Shown: positions 42,632 to 54,640 of the stretch, piece after piece
Position numbering within the stretch: the first letter of the stretch is position 1
Layout: each line of letters starts with the position of its first letter
Assembly: GCA_014155875.1 (NCBI GenBank)
Contig: JACEFZ010011426.1
Location: 117,001 to 181,000, forward strand
DNA length: 64,000 nt
Source of the DNA: Cepaea nemoralis
Taxonomy: Eukaryota; Mollusca; Gastropoda; Stylommatophora; Helicidae
Reading direction: 5' to 3'
Notes under the pieces: generated by a model
Told to the model about the DNA's origin: nothing
Databases searched by the model: none
Seen by the model: the letters and a program-made list of their open reading frames with translations, nothing else
Program-made: the position numbers and the translations under genes

Positions 42632-42832
42632 GTTCCGCATGGCCGAATGGACAAGAGCGCTCGTTCTTAAACATCCGGTGTGCTGATGCTGATGTAGGAG
42701 GTTCAATCCCTACACCGGTCAGTTGGACTAAAATGTCGACTCCTCGTCCTTGACTTGGCGATGCAAATTACAAATACCTCTGAAGTGGAGTGGGTTCGCC
42801 TTATGGCGAGAGACAGCGGAAATATTGAAAGC
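42632..42832 (+). mobile_element. SINE-2, 5' part (split by LINE-B2)
   Basis: The head ttccgcatggccgaatggac, arm gttcttaaacatccggtgtg and B box aggttcaatccc are followed by cagttggactaaaatgtcga and tatggcgagagacagcggaa. The SINE resumes at 43,165 after the LINE insertion. Confidence 0.85.
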
Positions 42833-43164
42833 TAGAATTCCTTGGACTGCCAGAGTAACTGACAACGATTGCCTGAAAGAGGCTAATGAAACTAGAACAC
42901 TATATACAACAATAAGAAAGAGACAAACAGCTTTCTTTGGTCATGTGATGAGAAGAGAGGCATTGAAGAACATCGTGACAACTGGAAAGATCGAGGGGAA
43001 GAGAGGCAGAGGCAGACCAAGAGAAGTGATGCTGGACGGATTGAGACGGTGGCATGGAGGAATATCATCAGCAGAGTTGATCCAGAACACCAAAGACCGA
43101 GATCTGTGGACAGCCACGAGCGCCTACGCCAGCCGGCACGGCACTTGATGATGATGATGAATCC
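42833..43164 (+). mobile_element. LINE-B subfamily 2, 3' end inserted in SINE-2
   Basis: An open frame reads IPWTARVTDNDCLKEANETR, then RQTAFFGHVMRREALKNIVT, then KRGRGRPREVMLDGLRRWHG, SSAELIQNTKDRDLW and ASRHGT-stop. This is the intact last ~105 residues of a LINE ORF2. It ends in the cttgatgatgatgatga tail. It is the cleanest member of this subfamily in the window and splits a SINE-2, so it inserted later. Confidence 0.88.
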
Positions 43165-43245
43165 ACACGCAAAACTTAGTCCAGTGCACAAGAAGTAATA
43201 GCACGTGTATGGACTACGCTTGAATTCAGAGCGAGCCAAAACACA
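43165..43245 (+). mobile_element. SINE-2, 3' part
   Basis: The run atccacacgcaaaacttagt, ccagtgcacaagaagtaata, gcacgtgtatggactacgct and tgaattcagagcgagcc completes the SINE-2 interrupted at 42,832. Confidence 0.82.
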
Positions 43246-43399
43246 TGTTGAAGTCGGCCGGCGTGACACTGACCAGCATCAAATGGTAGCTCAAATGGTA
43301 GCAGGCCTGGAGTTCTGACTGCCCTATAAACACATGGGCCTCGCACCAAATGTCCTGTACGTCTTAAGTCACGTATAAGGGTCCTGTACTTTTATATAA

Positions 43400-43640
43400 A
43401 GCCGAAGCTGTGGCGAAGGGAGTTAACGTAAGCAATTCGTAATCCCACATAAAGCGTTCAAAACACAGCTGCGGGCGATTTGGCAGCAGACCACCTTGCG
43501 TTGACTTCCATATAATGATATGAGTGCCGGTCGATCATAAAGCTATAGCAAACTACTGAAAGTAAATTTGCCAAGAAATCAAAAACAAAAAATGATGGGG
43601 TTGACCGCAACGTCATGCAAAGGATACGCAACTAACTTTT
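43400..43640 (+). mobile_element. SINE-3, near full-length
   Basis: gccgaagctgtggcgaaggg, agcgttcaaaacacagctgc, gatttggcagcagaccacct, atagcaaactactgaaagta and gatggggttgaccgcaacgt follow the SINE-3 order. It ends in aggatacgcaactaac without a long poly-A. Confidence 0.8.
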
Positions 43641-44068
43641 ATATAAGGGAATGTAATGTGTGGTATTAAGCATCTTTAAAAAAAAAAACATTACTGGCGG
43701 ATAGATGGGTATAGGGTAGGAGAAAGCAAGGCACAAACACACAAAGAAATGGGCATAATCGTTCTTGCATTCTGCTATTCATCACGTTTATCTCTGCTAA
43801 TCTTATTTATACAAACAGCGGGGTTTCCCACCAGACCACAACATCCTATGTGCACGATTAAGACGAGGCAAATTAAATTGCTCCGTGTCCCTTAACTATG
43901 CCCACAAGAATACAAGTGTTTGAATCACGGAGACAGCGGTGATATAAAACATATCCGATGACACAGAAAACAGATTGCCGAAGCTCTCTCTGTCTGACGT
44001 GTGCGATTAGCTAGCTCTCCGTGAAAACCTAGCCTTCTCCATACATTCTACAATACAATATAAGGAGA

Positions 44069-44070
<2 letters not shown>
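43641..44070. other. Spacer, nothing recognised
   Basis: No recognisable gene or repeat. Confidence 0.4.
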
Positions 44071-44149
<79 letters not shown>

Positions 44150-44151
44150 TG
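44071..44151. repeat. (GT)n(GCGT)n microsatellite
   Basis: A GT tract followed by about 12 GCGT units. Alternating purine-pyrimidine throughout. Confidence 0.97.
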
Positions 44152-44344
44152 TGAGCAAGTATGCAAGCGAAGACAAGAAGGCTAAAAGAAGTATTTGACT
44201 CAAGAAGTGAATAGTACGGGTTCTTCTTTTTCAATTCCTTCTTCTTCTTCAGTTGTTGCTGCTGCTACTGCTACTAGTGGATAGGGGCCCAGCCATACAG
44301 AAAGATAGCAACCGACATATCAGATTCACACTTCAACTACCGTA

Positions 44345-47300
44345 TTTATATAAACTCTGATCCTCCCCCACCCCCCTTCTCGTGTCAGGTCAACATTAGA
44401 GACTAGGCAGCTATATAATCTCTGACCCCCCGAGTCAGGTTAACATTAGAGACTAGGCAGCTATATAATCTCTGACCCCCGAGTCATGTCAACACTATAC
44501 ACAAGACACATACGTGATCTCTGACCCCAAAGTCAGGTCAACACTATACACCAGGCAGTTATGTGATCTCTGACTCAATAGTCAGGGCAACACTTCACAC
44601 CGGGCAGCTATGTGATTTCTGACCCAAGAGTCAGGTCAATACTTCACACCAGGCAACTATGTGATCTCTGGCCCAGAGACGGGTAAACACTACACACCAG
44701 GCAGCAATGTGATATCTGACCCTAGAGACGGGTCAATACTTCACACAAGGCAACTATGTGATCTATGGCCCCAGAGACGGGTCAACACTATACACCAGGC
44801 AGCAATGTGATCTCTGACCCTAGAGACGGGTCAATATTTCACACCAGGCAACTATGTGATCTCTGACCCCAAAGTCGGGTCACCACTATACACCAGGCAA
44901 CTATGTGATCTATGACCCTAGAGTCGGGTCAACACTATACACCAGGCAACTATGTGATCTCTGACCCCAAAGTCGGGTCAACACTATACACCAGGCAACT
45001 ATGTGATCTCTGACCCCAGAGTCGGGTCAACACTTCACACCAGGCAGCTAGCTATGTGATGATCTCTGACCCCAGAGTCGGGTCAACACTATACACCAGG
45101 CAACTAACTATGTGATGATCTCTGACCCCAGAGTACGGTCAACACTATACACCAGGCAACTATGTGATCTATGACCCTAGAGTCGGGTCAACACTATACA
45201 CCAGGCAACTATGTGATCTATGGCCCCAGAGTCGGGTCAACACTATACACCAGGCAACTAACTATGTGATGATCTCTGACCCCAGAGTCGGGTCAACACT
45301 ATACACCAGGCAACTAGCTATGTGATGATCTCTGACCCCAGAGTCGGGTCAACACTATACACCAGGCAACTATGTGATCTATGGCCCCAGAGTCGGGACA
45401 ACACTATACACCAGGCAACTAACTATGTGATGATCTCTGACCCCAGAGTCGGGTCAACACTATACACCAGGCAGCTAGCTATGTGATGATCTCTGACCCC
45501 AGAGTCGGGACAACACTATACACCAGGCAACTAACTATGTGATGATCTCTGACCCCAGAGTCGGGTCAACACTATACACCAGGCAACTAACTATGTGATG
45601 ATCTCTGACCCCAGAGTACGGTCAACACTATACACCAGGCAACTATGTGATCTCTGATCCCAGAGTCGGGTCAACACTATATACCAGGCAGCTAGCTATG
45701 TGATGATCTCTGACCCCAGAGTACGGTCAACACTATACACCAGGCAACTATGTGATCTATGACCCTAGAGTCGGGTCAACACTATACACCAGGCAACTAT
45801 GTGATCTATGGCCCCAGAGTCGGGTCAACACTATACACCAGGCAACTAACTATGTGATGATCTCTGACCCCAGAGTCGGGTCAACACTATACACCAGGCA
45901 ACTAGCTATGTGATGATCTCTGACCCCAGAGTCGGGTCAACACTATACACCAGGCAACTATGTGATCTATGGCCCCAGAGTCGGGACAACACTATACACC
46001 AGGCAACTAACTATGTGATGATCTCTGACCCCAGAGTCGGGTCAACACTATACACCAGGCAACTATGTGATCTATGGCCCCAGAGTCGGGACAACACTAT
46101 ACACCAGGCAACTAACTATGTGATGATCTCTGACCCCAGAGTCGGGTCAACACTATACACCAGGCAACTAACTATGTGATGATCTCTGACCCCAGAGTCG
46201 GGTCAACACTATACACCAGGCAACTAACTATGTGATGATCTCTGACCCCAGAGTACGGTCAACACTATACACCAGGCAACTATGTGATCTCTGATCCCAG
46301 AGTCGGGTCAACACTATACACCAGGCAGCTAGCTATGTGATGATCTCTGACCCCAGAGTCGGGTCAACACTATACACCAGGCAACTATGTGATCTATGGC
46401 CCCAGAGTCGGGACAACACTATACACCAGGCAACTAACTATGTGATGATCTCTGACCCCAGAGTCGGGTCAACACTATACACCAGGCAACTATGTGATCT
46501 ATGGCCCCAGAGTCGGGACAACACTATACACCAGGCAACTAACTATGTGATGATCTCTGACCCAGAGTCGGGTCAACACTATACACAGGCAACTAACTAT
46601 GTGATGATCTCTGACCCCAGAGTCGGGTCAACACTATACACCAGGCAACTAACTATGTGATGATCTCTGACCCCCAGAGTACGGTCAACACTATACACCA
46701 GGCAACTATGTGATCTCTGATCCCAGAGTCGGGTCAACACTATACACCAGGCAGCTAGCTATGTGATGATCTCTGACCCCAGAGTCGGGTCAACACTATA
46801 CACCAGGCAACCAGCACCTAACTATGTGATGGATCTCTGATCCCAGAGTCGGTGTCCACAATATACCCGAGGCAACTATGGTGATCTCTGACCCCAGAGT
46901 CGGGGTCAACACTATACACCAGGCAACTATGTGATCTATGCGCCCCAGAGTCGGGACAACACTGATACACCAGGCAACTAACTATGTGATGATCTCTGTA
47001 CCCCTCAGAGTCGGGGTGTCAACACTATACACCAGGCAACTATGTGATCTATTGGCCCCAGAGTCGGGACAACACTATACACCAGGCAACTAACTATGTA
47101 GATGATCTCTGACCCCAGAGTCGGGTCAACACTATACACCAGGCAACTAACTATGTGATGATCTCTGACCCCAGAGTCGGGTCAACCACTATACACCAGG
47201 CAACTAACTATGTGATGATCTCTGACCCCAGAGTACGGTCAACACTATACACCAGGCAACTATGTGATCTCTGATCCCAGAGTCGGGTCAACACTATACA

Positions 47301-48185
47301 CCAGGCAGCTAGCTATGTGATGATCTCTGACCCCAGAGTCGGGTCAACACTATACACCAGGCAACTATGTGATCTATGGCCCCAGAGTCGGGACAACACT
47401 ATACACCAGGCAACTAACTATGTGATGATCTCTGACCCCAGAGTCGGGTCAACACTATACACCAGGCAACTATGTGATCTATGGCCCCAGAGTCGGGACA
47501 ACACTATACACCAGGCAACTAACTATGTGATGATCTCTGACCCCAGAGTCGGGTCAACACTATACACCAGGCAACTAACTATGTGATGATCTCTGACCCC
47601 AGAGTCGGGTCAACACTATACACCAGGCAACTAACTATGTGATGATCTCTGACCCCAGAGTACGGTCAACACTATACACCAGGCAACTATGTGATCTCTG
47701 ATCCCAGAGTCGGGTCAACACTATACACCAGGCAGCTAGCTATGTGATGATCTCTGACCCCAGAGTCGGGTCAACACTATACACCAGGCAACTAACTATG
47801 TGATGATCTCTGATCCCAGAGTCGGGTCAACACTATACACCAGGCAACTATGTGATCTCTGACCCCAGAGTCGGGTCAACACTATACACCAGGCAGCTAG
47901 CTATGTGATGATCTCTGACCCCAGAGTCGGGTCAACACTATACACCAGGCAACTAACTATGTGATGATCTCTGACCCCAGAGTACGGTCAACACTATACA
48001 CCAGGCAACTAACTATGTGATCTCTGACCCCAGAGTCGGGTCAACACTATACACCAGGCAACTATGTGATCTCTGATCCCAGAGTCGGGTCAACACTATA
48101 CACCAGGCAACTATGTGATCTCTGACCCCAGAGTCGGGTCAACACTTCACACCAGGCAACTAACTATGTGATCTCTGATCCCTTA
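44345..48185. repeat. 3.8-kb satellite, 49/56-bp units with higher-order structure
   Basis: About 70-75 tandem units with the core ctatgtgatctctgacccca then gagtcgggtcaacactatac then accaggcaa. Two length classes exist: 49 bp, and 56 bp with extra aact (or agct) and gat. Class order repeats in blocks; identical blocks begin at 45,910, 46,337 and 47,317. The left end (44,345-44,900) is more diverged. Every unit contains a short inverted repeat (gaccc and gggtc). Three near-identical small open frames are unit translations. Confidence 0.96.
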
Positions 48186-48419
48186 GTTACATCAACACGT
48201 CATCCGCGTATCGGCCTGTTTTATCTTCCCCTGTTTAACAATGTGAAGGAGGATTACGCGCCCTCACGCCCGATACTAATCAAGTGGCTGAAGCGTAGCT
48301 GGGAAGGCTTAATACTTGATATCACACAGAGATTACCGGAGAGAGGTCCCTGGAGTATAGTCACTTTTGAAACAAAATTGAAAATAGTCAGCGGGTAAGC
48401 ATTTTTTATCTTTGGGCAA
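48186..48419. other. Spacer, nothing recognised
   Basis: No recognisable gene or repeat immediately right of the satellite. Confidence 0.35.
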
Positions 48420-48610
48420 GGGGAAAGCTTTAGTATGCTGTCATAGCGGGAAAGTTGGGAGAGGAAGCGAATCAGGGGTAAACCAAGAGAGAAGATGCTG
48501 GGCGGTCTGACATCATGGCATGAGGTAACGTCAATATGAGAAATGGGTGTCAGTACAGGATACAGAAGGTTGTGAACAGACATGATCACCAACGCCGCAC
48601 GGCGCAGACG
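48420..48610 (+). mobile_element. LINE-B-type 3' end, degenerate
   Basis: gaggaagcgaatcaggggta, gagaagatgctgggcggtct, gacatcatggcatgaggtaa and gaacagacatgatcaccaac follow the nucleotide order of the LINE-B C-terminus (compare 30.95-31.12 kb). Heavily decayed. Confidence 0.55.
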
Positions 48611-48624
48611 AGGATTTGTTAGAT

Positions 48625-49070
48625 TGTGTTTCAAAAAGTCATAATAACTACAACCAATGGCGGGAACGAGGGATGGAGTTATTCCTCCCCATAGCATAAT
48701 GCCTGGGCTGAATTGTGGAGACCACGTGTTGCCCATGCAGCATGATCCCTCTCTCCAATCCCTGCCTAGTTTACTCCAGAGAAAAAGAAACGCCGATACA
48801 CGTGGAACAAGACAAGCTACAGAAGCTGCCGGATTAGCAAAACAATGCTCTTCTTACTGTCCGCCTGTCGGAGCTTCGAGCCTAGACCAGTTGCCGACCA
48901 ATTTAGTCTTAGGTTGCATTTGATGGCACTAGGGTAAAGCTTGTATTCGTTGGCACGATGCAGGGGTACTGAGTTTGGTGAGCGCTGCCCAACATACGGC
49001 GCTAACAGAAAGCAGGTAATGCAGTCTGCTGTCAAATGATAGCTCATTCATATCTGGCTATTAGAAGAAG
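48625..49070 (-). mobile_element. Short LINE-G derivative, copy 3
   Basis: Same body as the 16.7, 37.9 and 63.2 kb copies (gtggagaccacgtgttgccc, cagcatgatccctctctcca on the plus strand). Its left end, caaaaagtcataataactac then caatggcgggaacgag, resembles 62,245-62,285, which is the last codons and 3' UTR of LINE-G. The deletion junction therefore differs from copies 1 and 2. Confidence 0.7.
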
Positions 49071-49075
49071 AAGCA

Positions 49076-49465
49076 TGCATATAGTTATCGGTAGTGTAAA
49101 GGGTAACACATTTGTGAAAAGTAATAGCAACTTTACTGAACCTATTTGTGTTCATTTACACAATTTTACTTTTTATACATGACAAAATGTGAATATACTA
49201 TTTATGAACTTCAGCTATGTTTAAATGTAAATCTGTTACTGCAGTAATGAAGTGACAGAACACGTGTAGGGACCAATTGGACTAATTTGCAACCAATGAT
49301 TATTAGCTTCAAATTTAAATTCCCATTTGATTGGACATTTGTGTTTGACCATCTTACTTTCTTTTCATCTTCTACAGCTACCCTTGATGACTGGTTGAAG
49401 CATTCATCCGCAGTCGACTTACGTTCTATTATGTTTAGACAAGAGCATGGCTCGTTAGGACAAGC
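49076..49465. other. AT-rich spacer
   Basis: Nothing recognised. Confidence 0.4.
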
Positions 49466-49469
49466 TGCA

Positions 49470-49665
49470 GATTATTATCATCATCATCAAGTGCCTTGCC
49501 GACTGGCATGGGTGATCATGCCTCTTTTCCATGTTTGTGATAAGTTATCTTTGCGACTTAGCTTCCATCAAAATGTCCAGAATGCTCATTTCGGATGTCC
49601 AATTAATTTTCAGTATTCTTCTACAAAACCACATCTACAAGGCTTCCGGGGATTTCATCGCCTGT
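49470..49665 (-). mobile_element. LINE-B subfamily 3, 3' end with internal deletion
   Basis: On the minus strand: cttgtagatgtggttttgta, tctggacattttgatggaag, ctaagtcgcaaagataactt, then directly gaggcatgatcacccatgcc and ggcaaggcacttgatgatga. Compared with 51.88-52.22 kb it lacks about 170 bp of the middle. Confidence 0.7.
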
Positions 49666-49934
49666 TACAGAAGATACAATATGGGAATAAATACAACTAA
49701 CAAAGAAGTCATGCAGGTGAGCAGCTGGCCCACTAGATGTACATATAAATAGTAAACCTCTGAAGTTAAAGAATATCAATATCAAGAAAGTGTAATCACA
49801 AAGGATAGCAGACTATACCGAGAAATCTAAATCAGTTGTCAAACAGCAATATATATATATATATAAACTGATAGTTATACTGAAACATTCAAATATACCT
49901 GTGTCCACAAACTCACAGATAAAAAATATCATAT

Positions 49935-50260
49935 TCACATCAACCTTAAGCTACCAATGTCAAACTTGCACATTATCCAAATCACTCATGTGCGAAATCA
50001 ACACCTGCGAGATAAGATGGCTGGGAAAACCTGCAAGCTTAACCATATGAGATGAGTAAACAATGATGTTATCCTACAGACAGTGGGATCAACAGCCTCG
50101 TGCCCTATATATGAACGGCAGAAGACCAATTGGTTCGGCTATCTCGTTTGAATGCAACGCCTTCAATCACCAGCACTGCCGCTACATCAAAGAAGATCCG
50201 TTACAAGAGCAAGAGGACGCCTGAGAAGAAAATGTTGGACATAATAGACAGTACAATAAA
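49935..50260 (+). mobile_element. LINE-H C-terminal remnant
   Basis: Broken frames contain CEINTCEIRWLGK, NWFGYLV and RSVTRARGRLRRKCWT, resembling 15.18-15.51 kb and the general LINE ORF2 C-terminal order. Heavily decayed. Confidence 0.5.
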
Positions 50261-50384
50261 ATTAAGTGACAGTATCGAGTGCGTTTCATCGAGTCATTTA
50301 TCCCTCCCCACGACACTTGACGGCATAGGTGGAAGATAATGAAGATGATAATGAAGATGTTACTGGCGCGATTATTTTACGGCC

Positions 50385-50512
50385 TTTGGTGAGGGAGATG
50401 GAGCATCTATGGGTTTGTCCACAGTAGTCAATTCTTACATTAGGCGCCCGAATTATATACTACTTGTACAACTCAAAGAGATCAATGGGTTTGCTCACGA
50501 TAGTCAATTCTT
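50385..50512. repeat. Diverged dimer forming the target of element X
   Basis: Two units share gggtttgtccacagtagtca or gggtttgctcacgatagtca, then attcttac and aggcgcccgaattatata. The second unit is split by element X and resumes at 50,859. Confidence 0.7.
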
Positions 50513-50524
50513 ACAACAGGCGCC

Positions 50525-50846
50525 GGGACGCAGAGGTGTTTCCAGGGCACCAGGGCCGGGTTATATATTGGCCAAGACCTATTGACGCGTCCTCGTGGAG
50601 CGTCCTGGGCAACAGGTCCCTTCAGGGTCCTGGCTAAAGTCAGTAGGATCGCCGATTCCTCCGGAGTCGGAGAGTGTCTGCCTGTACGGCGAGGAACCAC
50701 CAATAAGCCAGACATGGGACAACGGATACTCACGCAAACCTCAGGTCCTGTATGACATCACACTGATGTTGGACAACATGATGCCTTCATCCGACATACA
50801 GGACTTCGCGTTGGAGCTCAAGCCAACGAACACAAGCAAGCAAGCA
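50525..50846 (+). mobile_element. Element X, 322-bp second copy with TSD
   Basis: Flanked by the perfect 12-bp TSD acaacaggcgcc (50,513-50,524 and 50,847-50,858). It starts gggacgcagaggtgtttcca and ends in aagcaagcaagcaa. The 111-codon frame at 50,595-50,930 runs through it into the flank and has no recognisable domain. The opposite-strand copy is at 42.1-42.5 kb. Confidence 0.9.
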
Positions 50847-50989
50847 ACAACAGGCGCCCGAGTTATATACGACTCAAATAGTTTGACCACTGCTTCTTTT
50901 AAGTCATGGGTGCTCGTAATATGTGAGTAAGATTCGAAAATGTGTGAGCGCTAGGGGGTGGTGAGGGAGAAGAGGAGAGGGAGGGAGAG

Positions 50990-51540
<551 letters not shown>

Positions 51541-51779
51541 GATTACGAAAAGATTCATTAATACTCCGGCTGCTTATCTCTCAGGTAAAGATTTAGCCAG
51601 TCCAGTGAGTTGACGGGATAACGACGGCTCCGCCTGACAGCCCTTGAGGCCACAATCCCCAGGTTCCGTGATGACGTTTCAAACAGCTTATACTATCAAT
51701 TGGATATACGTCGCGCACGGTTAACAAGCCATGCGAAAACTACGGCACGCTACAACTTACAACAGATAGTGGGGTGAGC

Positions 51780-52218
51780 TACTGCGTGTAGATTGATATA
51801 ATATATGTGGCTGCACATATACGGTTGCGAATCCTGAACAATTAGTAGACAGGCGATAAAAATCCACAGAAACCTTGGAGATGTGGTTTTATAGAAGAAT
51901 GTGAAAGATTAATTAAACAGCCAAAATAAGCAATCTGGACATTTTAAGGGAAGCTAAGTCGCAAAGACAACTTATCACAAACATTCAGAAAGAGGCAGTC
52001 ATCGTTTTTGGCCACATTATGATAAGACAAAATCTGGAACATGTCGTGACAACTGGAAATATTTGCGGAAAGAGAGATAGAGGAAGACAGCGGGAGAAGA
52101 TTATTGACAGTCTTGTAGTGGCTCGGAAGTGAGTCAACACAAAAAATTATCCATGCCGTCGGAGATCGCAATTTGTGGAGAGGCATGATCGCCCATGCCA
52201 GCCGACAAGGCACTGGAA

Positions 52219-52275
<57 letters not shown>

Positions 52276-52276
52276 A
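51780..52276 (+). mobile_element. LINE-B subfamily 3, 3' end with (GAT)n tail
   Basis: Starts near cacatatacggttgcgaatc and continues with ILREAKSQRQLITNIQKEAV and VTTGNICGKRDRGRQREKII. Then ccatgccgtcggagatcgca leads to a GAT tract at 52,215-52,276. The ORF2 C-terminus is broken by stops. The tail is the longest of its kind here. Confidence 0.78.
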
Positions 52277-52424
52277 CAACGTCCGTTTCAATCTCCATTC
52301 GATGTAAAAATTTTGGCCTGACCATCCGACCTTTTTCGTCTTCTTCCGCTGTACTTTATGTTTGATTGGCGCCTAGACCCGCAACCAACTGACGTAAAGG
52401 CCTCATGCTGGTCTTTCACTCATG

Positions 52425-54000
52425 CATATCTCTGACATATGTCTTTCCCACATCTCTCCCAAATGTCTCTCATACATGTCTCTCATACATGTCTCTCACA
52501 CATGTCCAGTATCTAATTGCCGTTTAAAACTCCCCACAATCTCCCACACTTGTCTCTCAAACATGTCTCTCAAATACATCTTTCGCACGCCTCTTACACA
52601 TGCCTCCCACATACGTCTCTCAAACATGCCTCTCACATACGTCTCTCAAACATGCCTCTCATACATGTCCAGTATCTAATTCCCGTTTAAAACTTCACAC
52701 AATGCCCTCACACGTCTCACACGCGTCTCTCACACATGCCTCTCACGCGTCTCTCTCACTTGCCTCTCATACGTCTCTAACACATATCTCTCACACATGC
52801 CTCTCACACGTCTCTCTCACATGCCTCTCACATGTCTCTCACACATGTCTATAACACATGTTTTTAACACATATCTCTCACACATGTCTCTCACGCGTCT
52901 CTCACACATATCTCACACATGTCTCTCATACATGTCTCTCGCACATGTCTCACACACATGTCTCTCATGCGTCTCTCACATATGCCCATCACACATCTCC
53001 AGTATCTAATTCCCGTTTAAAACTCTACACAATCCCTCATACATGTTTCTCACGCGTCTCTCACACATGTCTCTCACGCGTCTCTCACACATGCCTCACA
53101 TATGTCTCTCATACATGCCTCTCACACATGTCCAGCATCTAATTCCCGTTTAAAACTCCACACAATCCCTGACACGTCTCTCACATGTCTCTCTCACATG
53201 TCTCTCACGCGTTTCTCACATATCTCTCCCACATGTTTCTCACGCGTCTCTCACATGTACCTCACACATGTCTGTCATACATATCTCTCACAGATGTCTC
53301 TCACACATGTCTAGTATCTAATTTCCGTTTAATACTCCATATAATCCCTCACACATGTCTCTCACGCGCCTTTCACATATTTCTCAAATATGCCTCGCAT
53401 GTCTCTCACATGTCTCACAAATGTCACTCACACGTCTATCTCACATGCCTCTCAGACGTCTCTAACACATGTCTCTTACGTGTCTCTCACACATGCCTCT
53501 TACATGTCTCACACATGTCTCTCACATGCCTCTCACACGTCTCTCATAATGTCTCTCACACATGCCTCACGCATGCCCCTCACACATGTCCAGTATCTAC
53601 TTCCCGTTTAAAACTTGACACAATCCCTCACACATGTCTCTCACATACGTCTCTCACACACGTCTTTCACACAAGTCATTCACACACGCCTCTCACACAT
53701 GTCCAGTATCTAATTCCCATTTAAAACTCCACACAATCCTCACACATGTCTCTCACACATGTCCAGTATCTAATTCCCATTTAAAACTCCACACAATCCT
53801 CACACACGCCTCTCACACATGTTCAGTATCTAATTCCCATTTAAAACTCAACATAATCCACACACATGTCTCTCGCACATTTCTCTCGCGTGTCTCTCAC
53901 ACATGTCTCTCGCACATGTTTCTCACATGCCTCTCACACATGCCTCTCACACATGTTCAGTATCTAATTCCCGTTTAAAACTCCACACAAATCCCCCTCA
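52425..54000. repeat. 1.6-kb compound minisatellite with embedded ~45-bp module
   Basis: The bulk is imperfect short repeats of the type acatgtctctcac (10-13 bp). A conserved module catgtccagtatctaattcc, then cgtttaaaactccacacaat, recurs about ten times (for example near 52,504, 52,665, 52,992, 53,125, 53,588, 53,700, 53,760, 53,820, 53,945). Spacing is irregular on the left but an almost exact 60 bp at 53,700-53,820. All plus-strand Ser/His-rich frames are translations of the array. Confidence 0.93.
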
Positions 54001-54324
54001 CATATGTCCGACATCTCGTGCTCGTTTACGTTACTCACATACGCGAGCATAAAACATGCAGCACAGGTTTTCCCCACACTAAAGAGCATTTAACGGACTC
54101 AAGCCCGCAGGTAACAAACACATGTAATCACACAAAAAAGCACAACAAATAAACACCGATCATAAATTCCCTTCGATTCAAGACAGAACCTGGCATCTTC
54201 GCAGGTGTTTGTGTCCGCCTGTGCGTCAACGGACAGCAATAGACAGGTAACACGACACAGTATAGGCACATGTCACGCACACCTTTCTTTGAGGGTTTTC
54301 TTGTTGCCCCCGACAGAAAAAAAA
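54001..54324. other. Spacer, nothing recognised
   Basis: No gene is recognised. The minus-strand frame 54,128-54,478 has no family features. Confidence 0.4.
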
Positions 54325-54405
54325 AAGCTATCCTGTTACCAAGAATTCGAACCAGGATCTCCCGAATGGGAACCCGAGGTTCTTGACACTCGACCAGATT
54401 AGTAA
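54325..54405 (-). tRNA. tRNA-like sequence (pseudogene or SINE head)
   Basis: On the minus strand a 7-bp acceptor-like pairing is visible (gttacta with tggtaac, one wobble). There is an A-box-like taatctggtcgagtgtca and a B box ctggttcgaattc. The anticodon arm and T stem do not pair properly, so this is not a working tRNA gene. No sister copy is evident in this window. Confidence 0.35.
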
Positions 54406-54640
54406 CTACCTGGACATGAAGAAACCGAGAGATTGGCAAAGGAAAGCGAAAGATTACCCCAGCCTGATAAAGACACAACCTATGATGAGGCCAAAAAGCA
54501 ATTATAGAAGCAAGTGTAAATCAGAGCATCAAGTCCACCAGACTCACCAACCCAACCCAACTCAACTGAAAAGAACAAGCAGCAATCTTCAGAAACTGCA
54601 CAGGACACAACAGGCTGACATATCACATATTTGTTGTTTG
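54406..54640 (+). mobile_element. LINE-F remnant between RNase H and C-terminus
   Basis: In one frame RLAKESERLPQPDKDTTYDE then AKKQL, and in a shifted frame KCKSEHQVHQTHQ, matching the usual sequence after the RNase H N-E-R-A-D motif in this LINE type. Frame breaks show it is dead. Confidence 0.55.

Noticed and set aside
44345..48185. CRISPR-like array
   Set aside because: Units are contiguous with no unique spacers between constant repeats, and the context is eukaryotic.
49287..49752. 137- and 73-codon plus frames
   Set aside because: They are antisense shadows of a minus-strand LINE-B 3' end.
52422..53978. Series of Ser/His/Thr-rich plus-strand frames as a mucin-like gene
   Set aside because: Several frames are open together over the minisatellite, with no signal peptide or splice-compatible structure that I can defend.
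54128..54478. 116-codon minus frame ending in a hydrophobic stretch
   Set aside because: No family resemblance; it overlaps a tRNA-like sequence and a LINE-F remnant on the other strand.
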